Numbered from the stretch's first letter, positions 1-9,167 are shown. The stretch: 64,000 bases of DNA from Phycisphaerae bacterium (GCA_021736645.1 JAIPFM010000072.1:35115-99114); one strand, 5' to 3'. The notes: a model not told the origin generated them from the sequence alone. Numbers and translations are program-made.

Positions 1-93
1 TCCGAGGACCCTCGCGTGGTGGGGCCGGATACAGAGGTGTTTGATTCCTACATTCGATACAGCCCTATCAGAGAGTTTCCAAGACCGGAGTGA
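1..93 (+). CDS. C-terminal end of a probable sulfatase (partial)
   Basis: An open frame enters from the left edge and ends at TGA (91-93), giving 30 residues that finish in VFDSYIRYSPIREFPRPE. Tails of this kind (…DPRV.GPD…FDSY.RYSP.R.FP) resemble the C-termini of heparan-N-sulfatase-like arylsulfatases, and four intact sulfatases follow downstream on both strands, so the context agrees. Too little is present to see a catalytic motif. It lies 69 bp upstream of the PhoD-like gene on the same strand and could be co-transcribed with it. Identity is by tail similarity and context only. Confidence 0.5.
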   Translation, partial: SEDPRVVGPDTEVFDSYIRYSPIREFPRPE

Positions 94-162
94 ACCCGGA
101 ACTGGTGCAGTAAGAAAATGGAACCCGTACGTTCAGTGACAGTCCCAATACAGGAGATACCC

Positions 163-1662
163 ATGAAATCTATCTCGATTCAAATCTGCGTCTTGGCTGC
201 AGCCCTGTCGTCGCTTGCAGGGGCTCAGACCGTCCCTGCCCTGGGGCAGGGCCAGATGGCAGGCCGTGTCACTGCGAACAGTGTCATACTCCAGTCCCGT
301 CTCACGCTGGGTACCGAGCTCATTGAAGGTGACCTGCCCGGTGTGCCTGGCGCGGCCTGTTTTGAGGTGTCCACCACCCCAGCGTTCTCGAATGCCTCCA
401 GGACACAGTGGCTGTCTGCCTCTGAGGCAAACGATTACATTGTCAAGTGCAGGGTCAAGGACCTCAAGCCAGCCACTCGCTACTACTACCGTCTGATCTA
501 CGGCCCGGACCAGGCTCACACCATGACTGCGCCCACCTGCACGTTCAAAACACTGGGCGGTGAGGGCGCCGTGAGTTTGGCGGTAGTGACAGGCATGAAC
601 TACTTTTTCTTTCAGGAAGGCAACTACAAAAAGGGCGGCGGGTACAAGGGACCGGACAAACACCTCGGCTATCCTGCCCTGGCCAGCATGTTGAAACTCG
701 AGCCCGATTTCTTTGTGGGCACAGGCGACACGGTCTACTTTGACCATCCTGCCAAGGGCGGGAACAAGTACACGGGCCTTGCCTGGTCTGACCGTGCAAA
801 AACGGAAACCGAGATGCGGAGAAAATACCACGAACAGTTCATTCAGCCCAGGTTTGCAGACCTCTTTGCAGCGGTGCCCACGTACTGGGAGGTGGATGAT
901 CACGAATACCGGTACAACGACTGCGACAATACCTCCGACAAGGCGCCCTTGCCCCAGCTCGGCCAGAAGAACTACAGGGAGCAGCTCCCTGTGGTGGATC
1001 CAGCAGACCCTGATGCTGTGACCTACGGGACCTATCGCATCAACCAGCATGTCCAGATCTGGACCCTGGAGGGCCGCCAGTACCGCTCGCCCAATAACAT
1101 GCCGGACGGCCCGGACAAGACCATCTGGGGCAAGACACAAAAGGCATGGCTGAAGCGCACGCTCCTGGCGTCTGACGCGACCTTCAAGATCCTCATCTCG
1201 CCCACGCCTATGGTGGGGCCGGACGGCAAGGGCAAAAGGGACAATCACACCAACCTGGACGGATTTCGGACCGAGGCCGATGAGTTCTTCCAATGGCTCA
1301 AGGCGAACAACTTTGACAAGAAGAATTTTTACATGTGCTGCGGTGACCGTCACTGGCAGTACCACGCCATCCATCCCAGCGGGTTCGAGGAATTTTCGTG
1401 CGGTTCCATTGTTCAGGAAAACTCACGTCTGGGCATCAAGGCGGGCGCTGCCAATTCTACTGATCCCGAAGGCCTGATCAAACAGCCCTATTGTGTGCTG
1501 AGACCCATGAAGCCCTACCCGGGTTTTCTCATGGTGTCCGTGATTCCTGCAGACTCCAAAACCGGCACGCATGCCAGGTTCGATTTTTATGACGAAAACG
1601 GAAACCTCCGCTATTCTGAGACAAAGGCTGCCTCTGCTTCGGATATCAATACAGCTAAATAA
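163..1662 (+). CDS. PhoD-like secreted metallophosphoesterase
   Basis: Predicted alkaline phosphatase D-type phosphoesterase of the calcineurin-like superfamily. The ATG at 163 is chosen because CAGGAGA (151-157) sits just upstream and a clear Sec signal peptide follows (MKSISIQICVLAAALSSLAGAQ); an earlier in-frame ATG at 118 would only add 15 residues ahead of the signal. An N-terminal fibronectin/PhoD_N-like beta-sandwich (about residues 25-130, ending in ATRYYYRLIYG) precedes the catalytic domain. Metal-ligand motifs are visible: GTGDTVYFDH, VDDHEYRYND and CCGDRHWQYHA. The family cleaves phosphodiesters or phosphomonoesters in the periplasm or outside the cell. In this sulfatase-rich setting it may remove phosphate from glycans or serve phosphate scavenging; the substrate cannot be read. 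Length about 499 residues, normal for the family. Confidence 0.8.
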   Translation: MKSISIQICVLAAALSSLAGAQTVPALGQGQMAGRVTANSVILQSRLTLGTELIEGDLPGVPGAACFEVSTTPAFSNASRTQWLSASEANDYIVKCRVKDLKPATRYYYRLIYGPDQAHTMTAPTCTFKTLGGEGAVSLAVVTGMNYFFFQEGNYKKGGGYKGPDKHLGYPALASMLKLEPDFFVGTGDTVYFDHPAKGGNKYTGLAWSDRAKTETEMRRKYHEQFIQPRFADLFAAVPTYWEVDDHEYRYNDCDNTSDKAPLPQLGQKNYREQLPVVDPADPDAVTYGTYRINQHVQIWTLEGRQYRSPNNMPDGPDKTIWGKTQKAWLKRTLLASDATFKILISPTPMVGPDGKGKRDNHTNLDGFRTEADEFFQWLKANNFDKKNFYMCCGDRHWQYHAIHPSGFEEFSCGSIVQENSRLGIKAGAANSTDPEGLIKQPYCVLRPMKPYPGFLMVSVIPADSKTGTHARFDFYDENGNLRYSETKAASASDINTAK

Positions 1663-1701
1663 GACTGTCACTCATCGTCTATTTCACTTATACATGAGGG
1701 C

Positions 1702-3183
1702 ATGATGCTTGATCGACGAACCTTCTTGAAGGCCACAGGAATCACTGTCACCGGGATGTGTCTGAATGGGTGCATGAAGAGCCTGGCCGCATCCGGTGAC
1801 AGCGTGACACACCCGAATCTCCTGTTCGTGTTTCCGGATCAGATGCGCGGCAGTGCCATGGGATTTCTGGGGGAAGAACCGGTCATGACACCCACTCTGG
1901 ATCGGTTTGCAGCGGAGTCACTGGTCCTGCCGCAAACGGTGAGCAGCTATCCTGTGTGCAGCCCCTTCCGCGCCATGCTCATGACAGGCAAGTACCCCCA
2001 TGCCAACCAGGTGACCAACAACTGTCTCTCACTGACCACGCCTTTCAACTGCCAGCTTCAGGAGACAGACACCTGCTGGTCGGATGTGCTGAAAGAGAAG
2101 GGTTACAGCCTGGGCTATATTGGCAAATGGCATCTGGACAGTCCTGTGGAGCCCTATATTGAGTGTGCCAATAATGGGCCAAAACAGGCATGGAATGAAT
2201 GGTGTCCACCGCATCGCAGACATGGATTCGATTTCTGGTATGCGTACGGCACGTATGACCACCACATGCGGCCCCTGTACTGGGACACGGAGGCCGCGCG
2301 AGACGGTTTTCACTATGTAGACCAGTGGGGGCCGGAGCATGAAGCAGACCTGGCCATCCAGTACATCACCAATAAAGAGGGGACGTACCGGGACCCTGAC
2401 AGGCCCTTTGCCCTGGTGGTGTCCATGAATCCGCCGCACACACCCTATACGCAAGTGCCGAAGCGCTATGTGGATCGGTACAAAGACGTGCCATTGGAGG
2501 ACCTGTGCCAGCGTCCCAACATACCGCCTGCGAACACAAAAATGGGGGCTCAGTATCGTCGTGATATTCGAAATTACTACGGCATGATTACGGGTGTGGA
2601 CGAACAATTCGGCAGGATTCTGGATACGCTGAAGGCGCAAGGCCTGGAGGACGATACCCTTGTGGTGTTCACCTCGGACCATGGCAATTGCCTGGGCATC
2701 CATGGACAGGCCACCAAGAACAACCGATATGAAGAATCCATGCGTATCCCCTTTATGGTGCGCTACCCCGGAAAGATCAAACCTCGACAGGATGACCTGC
2801 TGTTTTCCTCGCTGGACATGTGTCCGACGCTGCTGGACCTGATGGGATTCGGGCATGAAATAGGAAAGGATGTGGACGGCAAAAGTTATGCGGGTGAGTT
2901 TCTTGGGCGCCAGGGCAGTCGGCCCGAGTGGCAGTGGTACATGTGGGTGCCTCAGGGCAAGCCTGCATGGGGCAGACGCGGCATCCGAAACCGGGCATTC
3001 ACATTTGTGGTCAGCAAAATCCAGGGCCAGCCCACCGACTACTATCTGCACGACAATAAAAACGATCCCTATCAGCTAAAAAATATAGCATCACAAAGGC
3101 CGGATCTGGTCAAGGCACTGATGGTTGAGTTGGAACGAACCCTCCTGACATATGATGACCCCTGGCTGAAAACAGAGGTGTGA
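1702..3183 (+). CDS. Secreted type I sulfatase (Tat-type signal)
   Basis: Formylglycine-dependent sulfatase of the alkaline phosphatase superfamily. The N-terminus RRTFLKATG plus a hydrophobic stretch and a Cys resembles a twin-arginine or lipoprotein signal. The metal-binding start NLLFVFPDQMRG, the maturation motif CSPFRA (C86 numbered from 1702), the KWHLDS motif, and FTSDHGN near residue 330 are all present. C86 would be converted to formylglycine in Cys-type sulfatases. Start is ATG 1702 or ATG 1705; GAGGG at 1696-1700 is better spaced for 1705. It lies 40 bp after the PhoD-like gene and 43 bp before a Gfo/Idh protein on the same strand, so an operon is likely. It hydrolyses a sulfate ester or sulfamate on a glycan, but the exact substrate is not readable. 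Confidence 0.88.
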   Translation: MMLDRRTFLKATGITVTGMCLNGCMKSLAASGDSVTHPNLLFVFPDQMRGSAMGFLGEEPVMTPTLDRFAAESLVLPQTVSSYPVCSPFRAMLMTGKYPHANQVTNNCLSLTTPFNCQLQETDTCWSDVLKEKGYSLGYIGKWHLDSPVEPYIECANNGPKQAWNEWCPPHRRHGFDFWYAYGTYDHHMRPLYWDTEAARDGFHYVDQWGPEHEADLAIQYITNKEGTYRDPDRPFALVVSMNPPHTPYTQVPKRYVDRYKDVPLEDLCQRPNIPPANTKMGAQYRRDIRNYYGMITGVDEQFGRILDTLKAQGLEDDTLVVFTSDHGNCLGIHGQATKNNRYEESMRIPFMVRYPGKIKPRQDDLLFSSLDMCPTLLDLMGFGHEIGKDVDGKSYAGEFLGRQGSRPEWQWYMWVPQGKPAWGRRGIRNRAFTFVVSKIQGQPTDYYLHDNKNDPYQLKNIASQRPDLVKALMVELERTLLTYDDPWLKTEV

Positions 3184-3226
3184 CATCGAACATTTGTTCT
3201 GTGTCAATAGAGAAAGGAAAGACCCT

Positions 3227-4606
3227 ATGGATACAAAATTGACGCGACGCGGTTTCATCAAGGGAAGTGCGGGACTGGCTGCCAGTGCTTCCGCGGGTGC
3301 AGGTTTGTGGGGGACGGGCCAGGCCTGGGCCGGGGCCAACGATCGAGTCAATGTCGCGGTCATAGGCATCAACGGCATGGGCCAGAACCACATCAAGAGC
3401 TATCAGGACTTGAAGAACGTGGAGGTGGCTGCCATCTGCGATATTGACGAGACCCTGTTTGGGCCGCGCATCAAAACGCTGTTCTCCGATAGAAACAAAC
3501 GCACACCCAAGACGTACACGGACCTTCGCAGGCTGTTCGAAGACAAAGACATCGATGCGGTCTCCATTGTCACGCCCAATCACTGGCACGCCCTGGCAGC
3601 GGTCTGGGCCATCCAGGCAGGCAAGCATGTGTCCGTGGAAAAACCCTGCTGCCACAATTTCTTCGAGGGGCAGCAACTGGTCAAGGCGGCCAAGAAATAC
3701 AATGTGATCGTTCAGGACGGAGCCGAACAGCGAAGCAATCCATGCGCTCAGTCCGCAGCGAAGTTCCTGCAGGACGGCGGTCTCGGCGAGGTCTATCTGT
3801 CCAAGGGCCTGTGCTACAAGTGGCGGGACACGATCGGCACCAGGCCCGATGCGCCCGTGCCCCAGGGTGTGCACTATGACCTGTGGCTGGGACCGGCGCC
3901 CAAGCGGGCGTTCAATCCCAATCGCTTTCATTACAACTGGCACTGGAACTGGGACTACGGCAACGGTGACATGGGCAACCAGGGCATCCATGAAATGGAC
4001 ATTGCCCGCTGGATGCTCGGTGTGACACTGCCCACGCGCGTCAGTGCCATGGGCGGTCACTTCATGTTCGAGGACCAGCAGAATACGCCCAACACGCTCA
4101 TGGCCATGTTTGAATTTGACAATCCTGCCGGCGCAGGGGACAAGAAGAAGATCCTCCAGTTTGAAACCCGTCACTGGATCTCCAATCGGGAGGATCCCAT
4201 GTGGCTCAAGCCCAGCAAGGATGATCCGGGCGCCTACATGACCAGTTCGGAGAATACTGTTGGCAATCTGGTGTACGGGTCCAAGGGGTACATGGCCAAG
4301 ACCGTGGATGAATGGCAGACCTATATGGGCAAGAGTCGCGAACCTGGCCGGTCCGGCAAGGGCCTTGGCAACCATTATCAGGATTACATCGATGCGATCC
4401 GAACAGGGGACCCCAAGACCCACAACCAGAGCATTGAGGAAGGGTTCTATACCTGCGCCCTGGTGCATCTGGCCAATATCTCGTATCGACTCGGCAGATC
4501 CCTCGACTTCGATCCTGTGGCACAGCGGTTTGTGCGCGACGATCAGGCCAATGCCATGCTGCGGCGGGAGTACACAAAGCCGTTTGAGATGCCAGAAGAG
4601 GTCTGA
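3227..4606 (+). CDS. Gfo/Idh/MocA family oxidoreductase with Tat signal
   Basis: NAD(P)-dependent sugar oxidoreductase family. ATG 3227 is preferred: AGAAAGGA lies at 3211-3218 and the product then begins MDTKLTRRGFIKGSAG, a typical twin-arginine signal ending near AWA; the TTG at 3194 would put 11 extra residues before it. The Rossmann fold starts at VNVAVIGINGMGQNHI, with the usual conserved VSIVTPNHWHALAAV and KHVSVEKP motifs, and the C-terminal alpha/beta domain contains WNWDYGNGDMGNQGIHEMDIARW. Exported Gfo/Idh proteins with Tat signals are common beside sulfatases in PVC bacteria and carry their cofactor through the membrane folded. Some family members act as NAD-retaining glycosidases, so the enzyme may cleave or oxidise a glycan. 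About 459 residues, complete. Confidence 0.85.
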   Translation: MDTKLTRRGFIKGSAGLAASASAGAGLWGTGQAWAGANDRVNVAVIGINGMGQNHIKSYQDLKNVEVAAICDIDETLFGPRIKTLFSDRNKRTPKTYTDLRRLFEDKDIDAVSIVTPNHWHALAAVWAIQAGKHVSVEKPCCHNFFEGQQLVKAAKKYNVIVQDGAEQRSNPCAQSAAKFLQDGGLGEVYLSKGLCYKWRDTIGTRPDAPVPQGVHYDLWLGPAPKRAFNPNRFHYNWHWNWDYGNGDMGNQGIHEMDIARWMLGVTLPTRVSAMGGHFMFEDQQNTPNTLMAMFEFDNPAGAGDKKKILQFETRHWISNREDPMWLKPSKDDPGAYMTSSENTVGNLVYGSKGYMAKTVDEWQTYMGKSREPGRSGKGLGNHYQDYIDAIRTGDPKTHNQSIEEGFYTCALVHLANISYRLGRSLDFDPVAQRFVRDDQANAMLRREYTKPFEMPEEV

Positions 4607-4608
4607 CA

Positions 4609-4635
4609 GGGGTCTGGGGTCAGGGGTCAGGGTTT
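4609..4635. repeat. Degenerate heptamer array (GGGGTCA family)
   Basis: Three tandem heptamers, GGGGTCT (4609-4615), GGGGTCA (4616-4622) and GGGGTCA (4623-4629), then a partial GGGTTT, start three bases after the stop codon at 4606 and fill most of the gap before the next gene. The same GGGGTCA/GGGGTTA unit recurs inside the giant LEPR-XLL gene at 53980-54007. Confidence 0.75.
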
Positions 4636-4658
4636 ATAAAACAGAAAGGCGACTGAAT

Positions 4659-5591
4659 ATGATTAAACGCACTATATGCCTGTGCTTGATGATGGTATTG
4701 GCCTTGTCCGTTGCAGGAATTGCCCAGACTGCGGCGTCAGGCGTGTCACTGGTGCGCCAGGCAGAAGGGTGGCAGTTTTTTGAGGATGGGCAGCCCGTGA
4801 TGTTTTATCGCACCAAGGCCAGGAGTCTCAATGGGAAGTATGCGCGTGCTGACTACATCCATCCCCTCATGGGCCTGGACGGCCAGGTGCTCACAGAAGA
4901 TTTCCCGGAAGATCACCTCCATCATCGCGGCATCTTCTGGACCTGGCACCAGTTGCTGGTCAAGGACCAACCCATGGGCGACGCATGGATGTGTCAGGAC
5001 TTTGTGTGGGACGTCAAGGCCGTGCGTGCGCTCGAACAGGGATCCGAGGCTGCTGCACTTGCGGCCACGGTCCTGTGGAAGTCACCGCTCTGGAAAAATG
5101 GACAAGAGGCCCTGGTCCTGGAAACCGTGACCATCAAACTGCATCGACGCAAAAACGATTGCCGTATGATCGATTTCACGATTTCCCTGCTGGCCCTGCA
5201 GGACGATACATGGCTGGGCGGGTCTGTGGATGACAAGGGCTACGGCGGCTTTACTGCACGTATTGCCACGCCTGAGAACGCAGTATTCGCCAGTGCCATC
5301 GGCCCGGTGGCACCCAAAAACACGCCGGTCTTTGGCGGCCCCTGGATGAATGTGATCGGGACCTTGGAGGGCAAGCCGTACGGGACCGCCATTCTCCAGC
5401 ACCCGGAGAATCCCCTGTTTCCCCAGGCCTGGATCCTGCGCAACGACAAGCGGTATTCCAACATGCAGAACCCGGTCTATCCCTGGCGTTATCCGGTGAC
5501 CCTGCCCACGGACGAGCCCACGGTGCTGCGATACAGACTGCTCGTGCATCAAGGGCTGGATGTGGCAGCAGCCTGGAAGGCATATAGGTAG
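4659..5591 (+). CDS. Secreted DUF6807 (PmoA-like) family protein
   Basis: The ATG at 4659 starts a 310-residue protein with a signal peptide (MIKRTICLCLMMVLALSVAGIAQ); an open reading frame extends upstream to 4260, but that part overlaps the oxidoreductase in another frame and is not coding. The body matches the DUF6807 family (often mislabelled methane oxygenase PmoA): YRTKARSLNGKYARADYIHPL followed by the signature DHLHHRGIFWTWHQL, then VDDKGYGGFTAR and a C-terminal LPTDEPTVLRYRLLVHQG. Family function is unknown. Members are usually secreted and encoded in polysaccharide-utilisation neighbourhoods of PVC and Bacteroidetes bacteria, as here; the His-rich DHLHHRG motif may bind metal. It is the last gene of the run that begins at 163 or earlier. 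Confidence 0.8.
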   Translation: MIKRTICLCLMMVLALSVAGIAQTAASGVSLVRQAEGWQFFEDGQPVMFYRTKARSLNGKYARADYIHPLMGLDGQVLTEDFPEDHLHHRGIFWTWHQLLVKDQPMGDAWMCQDFVWDVKAVRALEQGSEAAALAATVLWKSPLWKNGQEALVLETVTIKLHRRKNDCRMIDFTISLLALQDDTWLGGSVDDKGYGGFTARIATPENAVFASAIGPVAPKNTPVFGGPWMNVIGTLEGKPYGTAILQHPENPLFPQAWILRNDKRYSNMQNPVYPWRYPVTLPTDEPTVLRYRLLVHQGLDVAAAWKAYR

Positions 5592-5769
5592 GGAGGCCTC
5601 CTTTGACACAGGCATGGTACACGCCTCTGGGAGGGCATTTTAAGCCATAGATGGCCCAGTACCCCCAATAAAGACTTTTATTTGGGTTGTCAATTGTTTA
5701 TAATGAGGGAGGTCTAAGATAGTTCTGGCGGTGTACAGGGGGTACTTTGCTCTGGAAAGGAGAAGTGTT
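5592..5769 (+). promoter_or_regulatory. Intergenic region: hairpins and a TATAAT -10 candidate
   Basis: Just after the stop lies a run of self-complementary sequence (GGAGGCCTCC; AGGC…GCCT), a possible weak terminator without a T tract. A second hairpin, CCCAATAAA…TTTATTTGGG, spans about 5664-5687. A perfect TATAAT (5699-5704) follows, with no good -35 at 16-18 bp. An SD-like GGAAAGGAGA (5754-5763) serves the ATG at 5770. Confidence 0.4.
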
Positions 5770-7131
5770 ATGTGGTTGAAGAGAAATCTGTCTAATCATA
5801 CCTGGTTCGTATTGCTCCTGGCCGTTGTTCTGTGTCCACAGGGGCTGGCGGATTGGCAGGAGACCTTTGACAACGGCGGCTTTGATCTGTCGACCTGGCA
5901 GTTTATGGCATATCCCCAGCTCACAGGGACCTTTGGAGGCGTGATTCAGGCCGGTGTGGACGGCAATGACTATCTTGCCCTTTCAGAGACCAGCTCAGCG
6001 GAGGTGGGAGGATCGGCCTTTGGCGTGGCCATTGGCTCACCTGAAGAATTCACGGATGTACGCATCGGGGCAGTGGTCAATGCTGCCGGCATATCTGCCC
6101 ACAGCTATGTGGGCCTGGGTGCGCGAACGACCTATTTCATGGACGACGGGTCGATCAGCGGGTACCCCGGGCTCATTGCCAGTACCTATCTCATGCTGAT
6201 TCACTATCAGGAGGGGCCTGCCAACCTCCGCATCGAAGTCTTCAAGACGGCCAACCTGGATGAGGGCATCATGAAGACGTATCATGAGGTGCTGGTGCCG
6301 GGTGTGGGGCATGCACGAAGTTATTACGCGGAACTGGATGTGGTGGGGTCTGATCCTGTCTACATCACAGGCAGCCTGTATGCCCATAAGGATGGACCAT
6401 TGCTGGCAAGAACCCCGACCCTGGTTGACACCAATGTCAAGGATCCCTGGGAAAACAGCGGATTCCATGATGCGGTGTATGCCAAGGGTGTCAGTGTGGT
6501 CTTCAGTATGAATGAGGGGACAGTACCCGTTGGGTATGAGGCGACCTTTGACGATGTGTCCTCCACCGCCATTTCGCCTGCAGACGCGCATGTCAAGGAC
6601 GTGGCTGTGGACAATTTCGAGGGCTACCAAGAGACTCTGGACCTTGGCGCAGCCTGGGTGTGCAATATCATTGGTATTGGATCGGACGGTCTCCCCCTGG
6701 ATTATGTCAGGCTGAATAAGGACGGAAACGATGGACGCCTGCTGTTTCAATATCAGAATCAGTATGATCCGTATGTCACAGAAGCGGTGCGTACCTTCAA
6801 TGTGCCCCTGGACTGGACCATAGGCGGTGTTGGCACACTGTCCTTGTCGTACATGGGACAAACGAGCAATGTCCCCCAACCCATGGCCATCCTGCTGGAG
6901 GATGCCGCCGGTTCGGTTGCCACAGTGACTCATCCCTACGCCTATGCCGTGCAAACCCACTTCTGGCGTGAGTGGGATATTGATCTGACCACGCTTGAAG
7001 GCATTGACTTGACGGCGGTCAAGGCCATGACGATTCGAGTCGGTGACGGCACTGATTCAGGCCAATCCAAGGACGATAAGGACCGAGATGAAGTGTTCTT
7101 CAACACGATTGTGCTCAATCCGACAAAGTAG
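5770..7131 (+). CDS. Secreted protein of unknown function, two beta-rich modules
   Basis: I do not recognise a named family. ATG 5770 is preferred over the upstream GTG at 5731 because GGAAAGGAGA precedes it and a signal peptide follows directly (MWLKRNLSNHTW then a hydrophobic stretch ending PQGLAD). The mature protein has two related jelly-roll-like halves: WQETFDNGGFDLSTW…FDDVSSTAI (residues about 28-270) and VDNFEGYQETLDLGAAW…VFFNTIVLNPTK (about 275-453). Both start with an F/D-x-F-E/D-N/G-type strand and end with a similar strand, like carbohydrate-binding or LamG-type sandwiches. No catalytic motif, anchor or PEP-CTERM tail is visible. It sits between the sulfatase operon and convergent udk; glycan binding is a guess. 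Confidence 0.6.
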   Translation: MWLKRNLSNHTWFVLLLAVVLCPQGLADWQETFDNGGFDLSTWQFMAYPQLTGTFGGVIQAGVDGNDYLALSETSSAEVGGSAFGVAIGSPEEFTDVRIGAVVNAAGISAHSYVGLGARTTYFMDDGSISGYPGLIASTYLMLIHYQEGPANLRIEVFKTANLDEGIMKTYHEVLVPGVGHARSYYAELDVVGSDPVYITGSLYAHKDGPLLARTPTLVDTNVKDPWENSGFHDAVYAKGVSVVFSMNEGTVPVGYEATFDDVSSTAISPADAHVKDVAVDNFEGYQETLDLGAAWVCNIIGIGSDGLPLDYVRLNKDGNDGRLLFQYQNQYDPYVTEAVRTFNVPLDWTIGGVGTLSLSYMGQTSNVPQPMAILLEDAAGSVATVTHPYAYAVQTHFWREWDIDLTTLEGIDLTAVKAMTIRVGDGTDSGQSKDDKDRDEVFFNTIVLNPTK

Positions 7132-7210
7132 TGATGGGGTTTGATTGATCTGAACTAAAAACACTTGCAGGTCCGGCGGGCATGGTGCGTCAGCCGGACC
7201 TGTTTTCTAT

Positions 7211-7834
7211 TCACCCGCGTGTATTCAGTGCATTTATCCTGGCAATCAGGCGATTCACAGGCTCGGTGTGTTCTCCCTCTCCGGGGATCAGGAGGTCTGC
7301 ATATTGCCTGGACGGTTCAATGTGCTCAAGGTACATGGGTCGCACCGTTTCATTAAACTGCCGGATCACGGACTCTCTGGTCCGTGCGCGTTCTGCCATG
7401 TCCCGCTGGAGGCGGCGCTCGCAGCAGACCTCCAGGGCCGTGTCCACGAACACGCGCAGATCCATGAGTTTGCGCAGGCGCGCTGTGTTGAGCACCAGGA
7501 TTCCCTCCAGCAGGATGACCCTGCGAGGCATCACTGGGCGCGTATCATTCAATCGGGTGTGCGTTTTGTAATCGTAGACCGGGCATGACACGGTGTGACC
7601 GTGCAGCATGTGCTGCATGTGTGCTGCCAGGAGATCGTGGTCAAAGGCGCCGGGATGATCGAAGTTGACGCGGGCCCTCTGTTCAAGGGGCATGTGGGAC
7701 AGATCTCGATAATAGGCGTCTTCCTGAATGACCACGGCCGTGTCCGGGCCAAGACGTTCCAGGAGGGTCTCGGCCAGGTGTGTCTTGCCTGACCCCGAGG
7801 CACCGGCGATTCCAATGAGTCGTGTCTGTGTCAC
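7211..7834 (-). CDS. udk: Uridine kinase
   Basis: Phosphorylates uridine and cytidine to UMP and CMP in the pyrimidine salvage pathway, in the cytoplasm. The N-terminus carries a Walker A motif (GIAGASGSGKTHLA), followed by the family's EDAYYRDLSHMP nucleoside-binding region, NFDHPGAFDHDLL and the IILEGIL-like strand VILLEGILVL. At 207 residues it is the usual size. The start codon is GTG at 7834-7832; it overlaps the stop codon of the upstream transporter gene by four bases (GTGA), so the two are translationally coupled. The pair imports and then traps nucleosides. It lies convergent to the secreted protein gene ending at 7131. Confidence 0.92.
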   Translation of the reverse strand: MTQTRLIGIAGASGSGKTHLAETLLERLGPDTAVVIQEDAYYRDLSHMPLEQRARVNFDHPGAFDHDLLAAHMQHMLHGHTVSCPVYDYKTHTRLNDTRPVMPRRVILLEGILVLNTARLRKLMDLRVFVDTALEVCCERRLQRDMAERARTRESVIRQFNETVRPMYLEHIEPSRQYADLLIPGEGEHTEPVNRLIARINALNTRG

Positions 7835-9090
7835 AGGAGCAGCCCCACAATACAGGCCGTCATGAAGGCCGCCAGGGTACCGCCGATCATGGAGCGAAAA
7901 CTGAGCTGGGCGATATCCTCACGCCTGGACGGGACCAGGGACCCAATGCCCCCGATCTGAATGGCAATGGATCCGAAGTTGGCGAATCCGCAGGCCGCAT
8001 AGGTGGCAATCGTGAACGACCGGGGATCCAGTTGATCCTTCAGCTTGACCAGATCGATGTATGCGACAAATTCATTGAGCACGGTCTTCTCCCCCAGGAT
8101 CTGCCCGATGAGCGTGACATCCTTGCCGGGGATGCCCATGAGCCAGGCAAAGGGACAGAACAGCCAGCCGATGATCCTTTCAAAGGTCAGGGGGGAGGCT
8201 GCCTGGATCTCCGCGGCCGCAGCCTTGCCCTGGAATACGGCCACGGCGCCGTACTGAGTCCATTCGAGTCCCCAGTTGATCAGGGCCACCAGGCTTACAA
8301 AGGCCAACACCATGGCACCCACATTGAGGGCCAGTTTGAGACCCTCGCTGGCACCGTGACATGCCGCGTCAATGGTATTGCGTCCCTGGCTGGGCACCAG
8401 CACATCCACGTGGCCCTTGGTCGGAGAGGTTTCGGTTTCCGGGATCATGATTTTGGCAATGACGAGCGACGCCGGTGCAGACATGATGGAGGCGGCTAAT
8501 AAATGCCCTGCATCAATGCCCAACCCCACATAGGCTGCCATGACACTGCCGGATACCGTGGCCATGCCCCCTGTGAGCATGGCCGTCAATTCCGAGCGTG
8601 TCATGGTCTTGAGGTAGGGACGTATGGCCAGGGGGGCTTCGGTGTGCCCCACAAAGATGTTGGCGGCGGCTGCGAGTGACTCGGCGCCTGACACATCCAT
8701 CAGACGCACCATGGACCAGGCCAGGGCCTTGATAATCATCTGGATGACGCCCCAGTGAAAGAGCACGGCCGTGAGCGCCGCAAAGAACACAATGATGCCC
8801 AGGACAGAAAATGCAAAAAAGTGCTCCTGATACCCCTCCCCAAAGAGAAAGGTCGATCCCTCGTTTGCGCAGCCCAAGATGCCGTTGACAATTTGCTGAA
8901 CCACATCAAATACGGCCCGGCCCAGGCTCGTCTTCAGGATGATCACGGCAAAAACAAACTGGAACAACACGCCTGTGCCAATGAGCCGCCAGTTCATGCG
9001 ACGACGATTTTCCGAAAACAGCCAGGCCAGCCCCATCATGGCGAACAGCCCCACAAGGCTGATGGCCCTCGATCCTGCAAAGATCTCCAT
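7831..9090 (-). CDS. nupC: Concentrative nucleoside transporter (NupC/CNT family)
   Basis: Inner-membrane nucleoside:cation symporter of the concentrative nucleoside transporter family. The N-terminal region matches the Nucleos_tra2_N-type segment with several membrane helices; the NFVGHTEAPL-type motif is present as NIFVGHTEAPLAIRPYL, followed by the GGMATVSGSVMAAYVGLG core of the family. The C-terminus includes ACGFANFGSIAIQIGGIGSLVPSRR, also typical. The ATG at 9090 has GGAG eight bases upstream. 419 residues, complete. It forms a two-gene operon with udk, consistent with uptake and phosphorylation of (pyrimidine) nucleosides, and is read from the promoter at 9139-9167. Confidence 0.92.
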   Translation of the reverse strand: MEIFAGSRAISLVGLFAMMGLAWLFSENRRRMNWRLIGTGVLFQFVFAVIILKTSLGRAVFDVVQQIVNGILGCANEGSTFLFGEGYQEHFFAFSVLGIIVFFAALTAVLFHWGVIQMIIKALAWSMVRLMDVSGAESLAAAANIFVGHTEAPLAIRPYLKTMTRSELTAMLTGGMATVSGSVMAAYVGLGIDAGHLLAASIMSAPASLVIAKIMIPETETSPTKGHVDVLVPSQGRNTIDAACHGASEGLKLALNVGAMVLAFVSLVALINWGLEWTQYGAVAVFQGKAAAAEIQAASPLTFERIIGWLFCPFAWLMGIPGKDVTLIGQILGEKTVLNEFVAYIDLVKLKDQLDPRSFTIATYAACGFANFGSIAIQIGGIGSLVPSRREDIAQLSFRSMIGGTLAAFMTACIVGLLL

Positions 9091-9138
9091 ACGCTAACTC
9101 CAGAAGGTGTCCCAATTCTGCACATACAAACCGGCCTG

Positions 9139-9167
9139 ATCATACCACAGTCATGACAGCGTGAAAA
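9139..9167 (-). promoter_or_regulatory. Candidate sigma70 promoter of nupC-udk
   Basis: On the minus strand: -35 TTTTCA (9167-9162), 17-bp spacer, -10 TATGAT (9144-9139), about 50 bp before the nupC ATG. The same -10 hexamer occurs in the promoters proposed for the aminotransferase and ileS. Confidence 0.5.

Noticed and set aside
133..1374. Long minus-strand open frame opposite the PhoD-like gene (413 codons)
   Set aside because: It is fully antisense to a gene with clear catalytic motifs and a signal peptide; its translation is His/Val/Arg-rich without any domain. Similar shadows at 2029-3051, 3110-4468, 28842-30143, 34875-36374 and 62548-63654 were rejected for the same reason.
4260..4658. 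N-terminal extension of the DUF6807 gene
   Set aside because: This part overlaps the oxidoreductase gene in another frame and translates to Arg/Pro-rich sequence; the signal peptide and a proper start lie at 4659.
5770..7131. PEP-CTERM or other sorting signal on the secreted protein
   Set aside because: The C-terminus ends in a polar strand (FFNTIVLNPTK) with no hydrophobic helix or basic tail.
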